A stretch of 64,000 bases of DNA from Ursus arctos (lineage: Eukaryota > Chordata > Mammalia > Carnivora > Ursidae): the NCBI RefSeq assembly GCF_023065955.2, contig NW_026622786.1, positions 54,651,938 through 54,715,937 of the forward strand, in the 5' to 3' direction. Of the stretch, positions 56,751-64,000 are shown piece after piece (the stretch's first letter is position 1; each line of letters opens with the position of its first letter). The notes beneath the pieces are model-generated. The model was not told where the DNA came from. It worked only from the letters and a program-made list of their open reading frames with translations, and made no database searches. The position numbers and the translations under genes are program-made.

Positions 56751-57282
56751 TTCCCTATGTGTGGCATGTGAATATCTGGTAGTAGTGAGAAAATTTGATG
56801 TAGCATAGCAATCGTTTTTTTTATTTGAATAGTTATTTATTTTAATGCATATTAGGAAAAATACATTACTAGCCCTTCACACTCATGGTTGCTGGAATAT
56901 GTTTAGGACTAACAAAAACAAAATGAGTCAAATCAAAGAAAAAGATTAAGAAGATAACACATAGATGGTGCATGAATATGGCAGAAATTGTATGAGAAAG
57001 GCTGCGAAATACTTGTGTAAAGTAAGAGAGACATGAACATCCAGAATTCAAAGTGGTACAGGCTGAGCCATGGACTGTACTTAGGGCAAATAAGCCCAGT
57101 GGTGGGGAGGGCCCAGGAAGGGAGAGGAGCAGTCAGGGTTGTTGAGCAGGGAGGAACAGATAGAGATGGGGAGATCCTAGTAGATCAGCTTCATTTTGAA
57201 AGAAAGCTACACGTTGAAAGAAGAGTATAATTTTTCCAAGTAGAAATGGAAGAAAGGGAACTCCAGCTAAATGAGTGACTGG
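56751..57282. other. Unassigned non-coding stretch
   Basis: No repeat or gene recognised. Confidence 0.4.
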
Positions 57283-57362
57283 GTGGGTACTCTAAGACAG
57301 GAAGTGGTTTGTCCAAGGTCAAAGAGCTAGTAAAGGGATTTGAACTCAGGATTGCCACATTC
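57283..57362 (-). repeat. MIR fragment
   Basis: GTGGTTTGTCCAAGGTCAAA, GAGCTAGTAAAGGGATTTGA, ACTCAGGATTGCC. Confidence 0.75.
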
Positions 57363-57365
57363 TCA

Positions 57366-57620
57366 AATAGTATGCAGTAGTGGTTAGGAATGTGGGCTTT
57401 GGAGCTGGAAGGAAGGGGGGAGGGGGCCGAAGTCTCAGCTCCACAGTTTTTACCTATGAGACTTTTAACAAGTCATTTAGTTTCCTTGGGTCTGAAATGG
57501 GAATAATCATAGTACCTCCCTCTTAGGGTTTTTGTTATGAGCATTACCTGCAATAATGCATCCAAAGGGTATTAGCATTGTGCAGCACATAGTGTTCGAT
57601 AAATGTCAAGAATCATTCTT
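57366..57620 (+). repeat. MIR SINE, nearly full length
   Basis: GCAGTAGTGGTTAGGAATGT, GGGCTTTGGAGCTGG, AACAAGTCATTTAGTTTCC, GAAATGGGAATAATCATAGT, CACATAGTGTTCGATAAATG. Confidence 0.88.
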
Positions 57621-57621
57621 A

Positions 57622-57775
57622 TTAATATTAGGTACTTACTTATTCCACTGCATTCTATTGCCTCTAGAGTGAATTATTTTGTCCAACTTTGGTGCATTGC
57701 AATGAATGGCACATAAAAAAGTATAATAAAGATTGGTCTATTTGTTGAATGAATAAGTAAATGAATGAATAAATA
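57622..57775 (+). repeat. L2 LINE 3' end
   Basis: GAATGGCACATAAAAAAGTA, CTATTTGTTGAATGAATAAG, AAATGAATGAATAAAT. Confidence 0.65.
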
Positions 57776-57949
57776 ACTGTTTATATACTAAATTAACTGG
57801 ACAGTGCAAATATTCCCCTTTCCTTCGTAATATTTGAGAATACAATCTAAAATAGGAAGTAGATGCATTTTAAACTGTATGTATTGTGATAATCTGTGCA
57901 AATGACTTCACAAGTCCTCATTTTTTCTAAGAACCTAAAAACCTTCTAT

Positions 57950-58455
57950 GCCAAAACTATAGGAATACTAAAAAGATCAGTGGTTGCCTGCGGTTCACGG
58001 GTGGGAGGTGGGGGTTGGAAGGGGTGAATACGCAGAGCACAGGGCATTTTTAGAGCAATGAAACTCTTCTGTGTGGTACTGTAATGGTGGATATATGCCT
58101 AGTGAAAACTATGGTTAATAATAATGTTAATAATAATGTATCAGGGTGCCTGGTTGGCTCAGTCAGTTAAGTGTCTGAATCTTGATCTCAGCTCAGGTCT
58201 TGATCTCAGGGGCATGAGTTCAAGCCCCACGCTGGACTCCTCACTGGGCACAGAGCCTACTTAAATAATAATAGTAATTGTAATAATAATAATAATAATA
58301 ATAATGTATCAATATTGGTTCATCCATTGTAACAAATATGCCACACTAATGGATGATGTTAATTATAATGGAAACTTGGGGGGGTGGTAAATTTGAACTT
58401 CATATTTTCCATAAACCTAAAACTGTTCTAAAAAATAAACTGTACTTTTAAAAAA
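57950..58455 (+). repeat. LINE-1 3' end split by a SINE
   Basis: 57950-58143: AAAGATCAGTGGTTGCCTGC, GAAACTCTTCTGTGTGGTAC, TGTAATGGTGGATATATG. Resumes at 58299-58455: ATGCCACACTAATGGATGAT, CCATAAACCTAAAACTGTTC, TAAAAAATAAACTGTAC. Confidence 0.82.
58131..58311 (+). mobile_element. Short CAN-SINE with (TAA)n tail inside L1, 13-bp TSD
   Basis: Body 58144-58298: GGGTGCCTGGTTGGCTCAGT, GTCTGAATCTTGATCTCAGC, GAGTTCAAGCCCCACG (B box), then (TAA)n. TSD TAATAATGTATCA exact on both sides. Confidence 0.95.
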
Positions 58456-59114
58456 CAGAAACAAACAGCCCTCTAGGGACCAGGGGAGATCCAGCTGGAA
58501 GATAACACTTTGACTTCACTGAGGCCCAGGGAGGGAATCCCAGTACAGGATGGGCCCAGAAATGAGAGAAGAGGTTCGTCTCCACTGTTGTCTATGAGAG
58601 AAGCTCACTCATGACATAAGAGAGGCAACAAAAAGATGTGGTCACACCCCTGAGAGCCAAGAATGCTGTGCCTAGTTTTTGGAGAAATTGTTCAAGGGCA
58701 GGCCACCCTTCTGTGAAGACTACATCTGTCATTACGCCAAGCTCAGCAAGACCTGGTGATGGAGCCTTTCTTAAGGTGAGAGCAGGCACGGACCCCTTGG
58801 AATGAGGGCCTCCAAGTCTTCAGGGCCCTGAATCAGAGCAAGGCCCACCTTCCTGTGCTGGGAGGCTCCCCTGTTTTGGGATGGAAACTTCTTGAATGTA
58901 GGGAGTGGACTGCTTTCCTATCAGATATGTTTGAAGCCCTCAGTTGGGTTGGATTATCACAGATAATCACAATGCCAAGACGAGCTTCCTGCCCCTTCTG
59001 CCCTCTGATTCCAGTCTTCCCTCTTCTTGCTAGGACTATCGCTTCTTTAACTCCATTGGCACCCTCTCTGTGCCTACCCATTCATTGACACATTCATCCT
59101 TTTCCCCCCCATTT
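58456..59114. other. Unassigned non-coding stretch
   Basis: No repeat or gene recognised; open frames at 58592-58789 and 58833-59088 have no recognisable domain. Confidence 0.45.
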
Positions 59115-59385
59115 TTTCCTTTTAGTTGAAGTATGCTATATACTACATACACATATACTACATGTGAATACAGTGAAATCCATATATCCTAATTGCACAG
59201 TTTGGTAAATTTTGACAATTGCATATACTTATGTAACCTATACCTCTATTAAGATATAAAATATTTCTAGCACCTCAGAAAGTTCCTCTGTGCCCCTGTC
59301 TTGATCAACCCCCTTCTACTGTAGAAACAACGATGATTCTGATTTCTCTCAACATATATTACTTTTGTCTTCTCAACTTTGTATA
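59115..59385 (-). repeat. LINE-1 (L1M) 3'-end fragment
   Basis: GAATACAGTGAAATCCATAT, TTGCACAGTTTGGTAAATTT, ATTAAGATATAAAATATTTC, CTCAGAAAGTTCCTCTGTGC. Confidence 0.85.
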
Positions 59386-59632
59386 TTCACCAGCAAAATT
59401 CCTTATTCCTCCTTTAAAATCCAGCCAGATATTACCACCAAAATTTATTACTTCCATCTCTGGGTTCCCTCAGCAATTTGAATATTTTTCTTATGAGTCT
59501 CTCTCCCCCTTTAGACAATGCACTTGTGAGGAATCATATCATCATATCTTATTCATCTTTTATAACTAGTGCCTATAATACAGTAGATATTCAACAAATG
59601 TTCTTTGAATGAGTGAGTGATGAATAATATCT
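59386..59632 (+). repeat. L2 LINE 3' end
   Basis: TCCTTTAAAATCCAGCCAGA, ACTAGTGCCTATAATACAG, TAGATATTCAACAAATGTTC, then GAATGAGTGAGTGATG. Confidence 0.7.
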
Positions 59633-59940
59633 GCCAGAAGAACATCTTTCTTTGTCTTCATCTTGATGAGATCCCTAATACCTACACTGTTTCTTTTTCA
59701 TTTTGTTTTTGCATTTTTTTTAGTATTATAAAACCACTACAAGGTCACAGAGAAGGGTATGAAGTGAATAGTACAAGTGTCTCTCCCTGGATGAACCACT
59801 ATCAGTTGTTCCTTATGTATCTTTCCAGAGATGTCCATGCATTTCTTTTTTCACACAAGTGTTTTTACATTCTACATGCCTTCTTGAAGCTTGCTTTTTT
59901 CATGTACAAATATGTAACAATCACAATATTTATAATTAGC

Positions 59941-60172
59941 TCTTATTATCTATAATGAGTCAGCTGGTCTAAACGTTTTTATACAGGTTAACTTATTTAT
60001 TCCTTACAATGTCCTTTGGGGTAGGTGCCATTATTATAATTTTTTATGCTTAATTATTATTTATTATTATATTTGATTATCATTTACTCTTAAAGTTTAA
60101 TATTTTACAGATGAGGAGACTGAGGCACAGATTAAGTAATTTGCTCAATGTCACACATCCTGGAAATCATTT
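59941..60172 (-). repeat. MIR-like segment between L1 halves
   Basis: TAACTTATTTATTCCTTACA, TTGGGGTAGGTGCCATTATT and ATTTTACAGATGAGGAGACT, then GAGGCACAGATTAAG. An AT-rich run separates the two parts. Confidence 0.75.
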
Positions 60173-60178
60173 CACTTT

Positions 60179-60210
60179 GATATATATATCTATATATAGA
60201 TATATATATC
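60179..60210. repeat. Perfect 32-bp AT palindrome
   Basis: GATATATATATC, then TATATATA, then GATATATATATC. Every base pairs with its mirror position, so it could form a cruciform. Confidence 0.95.
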
Positions 60211-60825
60211 ATTCTTTTTTATAGTTAATAGTATTTCACTTCATGGCTATAGCATGATTATTTAACCAGCCCCTTCTTACAGTCATTGAAGTATTTCCAG
60301 TTTTTAGTATTTACAAACTAGGCTGCAATAAATCCCTTTATACATACATACATTGTTGCTTTCTTGTGGGAACATATGCATCCTGGTATGTAACTAAGTC
60401 AAAGTGTGCGCATTTTACATCTTGATGGTTATTTCTATGTTCCCAGCTAACGAGATTACACTGATTCATATATATACGTTGTGCATGGGAATGCCTGCTT
60501 CCCCGTATTCTAAATCCATAATAATTGAACTTTAAAAGTTATACCTCTCTGATAAGTATGGTATATTCTTGTTGTGATCTGCATTTTATAAAATAGGAGT
60601 GATGTTTGCCAACCCTTCAGATTTGTTCTATGCTCTTCATGTTTTCATTTCTCTCCTTTTTACTACAGAGCTATTAGCCTTCTTATTGATTTGTAAAGGC
60701 TCTTTGTATATTGAACCATTAGCCTTTCGTTATATATGAGGTAAATATTTTCCCCATTTTATCATTGTTTATTGTACTTTTATGATACAAAGTTCTTAAT
60801 TTATCAGTTTTTTAAGACTCTTAAA

Positions 60826-61754
60826 CTTGGCTCCATTTGAAAATTCTAGCCCCCTTTCATTGTCCTTTCCTTGTTAGGCAGCGAATTTCTGATATTGACA
60901 CCACATAACTTTTCACAATGAGTCTGTTGTAACTAAACTCAGCAACCAAGGGAAATTAATCATTTGGAAACAAGGCCATAGGGCTTCGTTGGATGCTTCA
61001 TAAGGTGATAACCGTTGGCTGGATTTGATACCGGTTCAGTGGGTGTTTCATATTCATAGATAAATGCTGTTCCTTAGCAGATGGTGTCAGGGTGGAAATT
61101 TTTGTAGTATGGGACAAGTTAAAGAAGTACATAAATAACACAGCCTTTGATTCCCAACTTCTGAGTTACAACATGTGAATGGTTTAAACAGGTGCAGCCA
61201 TGTTAATACACTGGCAGGGCATGATTGATATTGTCAGTGTCAACCCCAGGCAGCAAGCAAGATGAATAAAAACATTTCATCGGGGCACTGAGCAACAATC
61301 AGAATCCTTGGGCCTTCCAAAAGTTTTTCATGAGCCAACTCCAGAAATTTTGATGTAGAAGACCAAGCCTCACAGTTTATGGAAGGGAGAGGGTACACAC
61401 AGGAATTTAAATATTGATAAGAGACTCTGTTTTTCAACTCCCATTAAAATCATCCCTGCACAGTTTTATATAGCACTTTGTTTCACCTAAAGGACAAAGA
61501 TGAAGGTTGTAGAGAACTTCCCAGCGACTTGTAACTGTGATTCAAAACTCTCTCCTCTGGGATATATATTCTTATCCATTTGAAGTGGGTCCTTACTTCT
61601 GTTTAACTGTTCAGAATTATTAAAACTCTTCTCGGGACCATTCCAGTAGTTTCTAGATGGGATGCCGCCCGATTAGTGAGCTGTTTAATAAAGTCATTTA
61701 AATCTTCAAATTTACTCAGTTGAATTTTGTGTTTTAACAGAAGAGTTCCTATTG
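60826..61754. other. Unique non-coding DNA between L1 remnants
   Basis: About 0.9 kb with no recognised repeat. The minus-strand open frame at 61240-61437 has no recognisable domain. Confidence 0.4.
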
Positions 61755-62335
61755 TTTCTCACTCTCCAGCAATTGGTATTGTCATTTTTTGGGTATTTAT
61801 CAGTTCCAATAGGTGTGCAATGCTATGTCACTATTGTTTTAATTTGTAATTACCTAATGATAGATGACGTTGAGGATATCTTTGTATGATTATTTACTAT
61901 CCGTATATCTTCTTTGGCAAGCTGTCTATTCAGATAGATAAAAATCTATACAGATTTTTAATGGGGTTGTTTTCCTATTATTGAATTCTGAGAGTTCTTT
62001 GTATATTTTGAATACAAATCCTTTATTGATATGTATTTTGCAAATATTTTCTCCCAGTTTGAGCCTTGTCTTCTGGTTCTCTAAACAGCGTTTTCACAGA
62101 GTAGAGGTTTTAAATTTATAAAGTACACGTTTTCAGTTTTTTTGTTTTGTGGATAGGCTTTTGACGTTTAGTGTTAAAAGTCATCACCAAACCCAACGTC
62201 ATGTAGATTTTCTTCTATGTTTCTTTTAGAACCTTTCTATGTTTGCATTTTAAATTTGTCTATGGGCAATTTTGAGTGAATTTTGGGGTAAATTGTAAAA
62301 TTTGTGTTCGATTCATTTCATCCCATATGGTTGCA
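61755..62335 (-). repeat. LINE-1 ORF2 C-terminal remnant
   Basis: Antisense L1: GTTTTAATTTGTAATTACCT, AATGATAGATGACGTTGAGG, GAGAGTTCTTTGTATATTTT, CAAATATTTTCTCCCAGTTT, CATCACCAAACCCAACGTC, ATATGGTTGCAATT. Frame broken. Confidence 0.88.
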
Positions 62336-62790
62336 ATTAAATTATGGTTTCCTCGACTGTTTTTAACAAGACACTGGGTATTTGGCTTCATTTCAGTTTG
62401 AACTTCAAAGTTTAAGGGATTCAGCTGGACTGTAGTGAAAGGGGTCCCACCTCCCCTGAACCATGAGCTTAGCAGGTCCTGCACTACCCTGAGGGCCGCC
62501 AGGGGGCAGGCGAGAACCCGTCGCTGACCGGCCCGCGCATGCGTGTTCTGGCCTGGACGTGTCTCCAAGTGCACGCTTGACGGAAGCCAGGTTTCCTCAG
62601 GAAGTGCAGGCTCAGCTTCAGCATGAGGTGGGGTCCCCACTATGGTGACAGGAGCTCGGGTTCCTCAGGCCCCGCCGGGGAGGAAAAGGTAAGGAAAAGT
62701 GAGAAGCAGCTTCCTGTGCGCGGTTGACTACTGAGGGGGTCAGTCTTCAGGGGACCCATTAGAGGAAAGAGTTGATGTGGAAAACTGTGG
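62336..62790. promoter_or_regulatory. CpG-rich non-L1 segment with NRF1-like site
   Basis: Sits between two antisense L1 pieces but shows no L1 similarity. Hand count gives 16 CpG in about 62495-62725. Contains an NRF1-like CGCGCATGCGTG at 62534-62545 (one base off the palindromic core) and CCCCGCCGGGGAGG at about 62671. Could be an orphan CpG island or distal promoter. The 126-codon minus frame at 62260-62640 starts in CpG-rich DNA and runs into L1, so I do not call it a gene. Confidence 0.5.
62480..62509 (+). promoter_or_regulatory. Extended CTCF-type binding site
   Basis: Core CCGCCAGGGGGCAG at 62496-62509 fits the CTCF core (CCASYAGRKGGCRS, with G for A at position 3, a tolerated variant). 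TGCACTACC at 62480-62488 resembles the upstream CTCF submotif (TGCAGTACC) with a 7-bp gap. The combination is much rarer than the core alone. Binding itself is not shown by sequence. Confidence 0.65.
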
Positions 62791-63168
62791 CGTTTTTAGT
62801 TTTTGTGAGTGGTGTAAGACAGTGTACGTGTGGCTCTCCGGTTGTGTCAGTACCGTTTAGGCGCGGGTTCATTCCTGGGCTCTCCGTCTTGCTCCATTGA
62901 GCCCTGTGTCGGTGTTTACGCCGGGACCACACTGGGTTACCATAGCCTCCTAACATGTTTGACGCCAGGAAGCCTAATGCCTTCGGCTTCGTTCGTTCTT
63001 GTCATTGCTGTGGCTGTTCAGGGCCCTCTGTGGTTCCACACACGTTTTAGGATTGTTTGTGCTGTGTCTGTAAATTTTGGAATTTGGATCAGGATTGCTT
63101 TGAACCTGTAGATCACTTTGGATAGTAAGGCCATCGTAACAATGTTAATTCTTCCAATCCACGAGTAC
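62791..63168 (-). repeat. CpG-rich LINE-1 ORF2 remnant
   Basis: Antisense L1 order is kept (GTTTTTGTGAGTGGTGTAAG, TTCATTCCTGGGCTCTCCG, TTGCTCCATTGAGCCC, GTTCCACACACGTTTTAGGA, TTGAACCTGTAGATCACTTT, ATTCTTCCAATCCACGAG), but many positions that are A/T in usual L1 are G/C here, giving several new CpGs. Confidence 0.8.
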
Positions 63169-63358
63169 GAACTAAAGTAAAATAAAAGTAAAAAGTAAAA
63201 CTCTTCTCTCCCCGTCTCAGATGAATGGTGTGCCAAGTGAGAAGACAACAAGGTGTTAGCCATTTCCCACTTGTCACGCTTCTGTGTACTAAGCCTGTTC
63301 CCTTCCTTTTGTTCTTACTTCCCATCCACCAGGGGTCATTCAAAAGAGAGAGAGAAGA

Positions 63359-63403
63359 ATTTTCTTTCTCTTTCTTTCTTTCTTTCTTCTTTTTTTTTTT
63401 CTT
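63359..63403. repeat. (TTTC)n / poly-T tract
   Basis: TTTC units run into an 11-T stretch. Accounts for the Lys/Glu-rich minus-strand frames here. Confidence 0.9.
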
Positions 63404-64000
63404 TAGAAATGCTGTAGCAAGAATCATTAGTAAAAATTAGGAAGCAGGATTCCCATCCCTGTTGTTGAAAACACCGTGATAGAAATATTGCAAGACTTTT
63501 GGAAGAGAGGTAGTGGATAGGCCTGAACAGGGAGGTCATTTACCTCCTTCACCCACCAGAAATACCAACTATTTACCTATCTTGAGTTTCCTTAACAAAT
63601 GCTAATGTAAAATGTAAGTCTGATGTAGAAGGACATTTTAAAGTATATAAACTCGATGCTGAAATGACTCAAGGAAAATGAAACTGGGTATTTTTGTAAG
63701 TCGTGAAACTAATTTTGTGAATAATGCTGCTTATGTGGGAAAGGGAACATTTGAGTTTGATTTTATGAAAAATATCCAGTTTCCCAAAAATAACCTTTTT
63801 AGCCTTTTTTAACCAGTTCAAGGAAAAGAAAGCTTTGACCCATAAACACAAGACCCATTTGACAAATATTCCTAATTGGCAGTAGTCAGCTTAAAAATAA
63901 AAACATATTCTATCATATTAACTTAAAAAGTAATCATATAATTAATAGGTGAAAAACAGAGAGAAAGATTGCTGAAGATTAAGATTAAGCCCTGCAGAAG
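63404..64000. other. Unassigned non-coding stretch
   Basis: No repeat or gene recognised to the end of the window. Confidence 0.4.

Larger units (their letters stand above)
59690..60825 (-). repeat. LINE-1 (L1M) ORF2/3' region, interrupted by MIR
   Basis: 59690-59940 and 60173-60825 are antisense L1: GAAGCTTGCTTTTTTCATGT, TATTTAACCAGCCCCTTCTT, AGTATTTCCAGTTTTTAGTA, CTAGGCTGCAATAAATCCC, TTCTTATTGATTTGTAAAGG, CTCTTTGTATATTGAACC. Heavily decayed, no coding capacity. Confidence 0.85.

Noticed and set aside
61715..61745. Possible splice acceptor (TTTTAACAG) before AAGAG
   Set aside because: Isolated weak signal with no open frame or donor to pair with it.
62260..62640. 126-codon minus-strand open frame
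   Set aside because: Its C-terminal part is L1 and the N-terminal part is GC-rich DNA where stops are rare; no domain seen.

Overview
This is mammalian, non-coding genomic DNA from a carnivoran. The clearest sign is 17 tRNA-derived CAN-SINEs (head like GGCGCCTGGGTGGC, CT-rich middle, AATAAATAAAATCTTT tail) on both strands, many with intact target-site duplications (TSDs). Dog-type SINEC_Cf and cat-type SINEC_Fc heads are absent. Two copies (37218-37433 and 50590-50796) have the 'GGCGCAGTCGTTAAGCG / CTCAGGGCGTGATCCC' head known from bears, giant panda and pinnipeds. I therefore infer an arctoid caniform, most likely an ursid or pinniped. The other repeats (L1M, L2, MIR, MLT1, MER5) are general eutherian or older.

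I could not support any protein-coding gene, rRNA, tRNA or CRISPR. All open frames are short (at most 179 codons), and many run through SINE, MIR, L1 or L2 sequence. The window is intergenic or deep intronic. Nothing in it identifies the neighbouring gene.

Layout. 1-15.5 kb: repeat-rich, with MIR, L2, five CAN-SINEs, an MLT1 LTR at 8.7-9.1 kb, a G-quadruplex tandem repeat at 14.34 kb and a hAT remnant around a CA repeat. 15.5-22.4 kb: about 6.9 kb with no transposon I can recognise, which looks like a block of regulatory or conserved non-coding DNA. 22.4-35.5 kb: MIR/L2 remnants, a short CpG-island-like stretch at 25.5-26.1 kb and L1 3' ends. 35.5-40 kb: unique DNA, an old LTR-like repeat split by two successive SINE insertions at one target site, and an inverted L1. 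40.05-42.9 kb: repeat-poor DNA holding the most interesting object, two paralogous 116-bp hairpin elements exactly 1,020 bp apart that align without a gap. 43-50 kb: nested MIRs, L2, SINEs and two more LTR-like copies. 50.8-54.9 kb: mostly unique, enhancer-like DNA. 55-64 kb: SINEs, an L1 split by a SINE, long minus-strand L1 ORF2 remnants, and a CpG-rich island with an extended CTCF-type motif at 62.48-62.51 kb.

No genes act together here. Any function is likely regulatory or architectural. Repeat family names come from memory of consensus sequences, with no database search, so subfamily names are provisional and boundaries are accurate to roughly 10-30 bp except where TSDs fix them.
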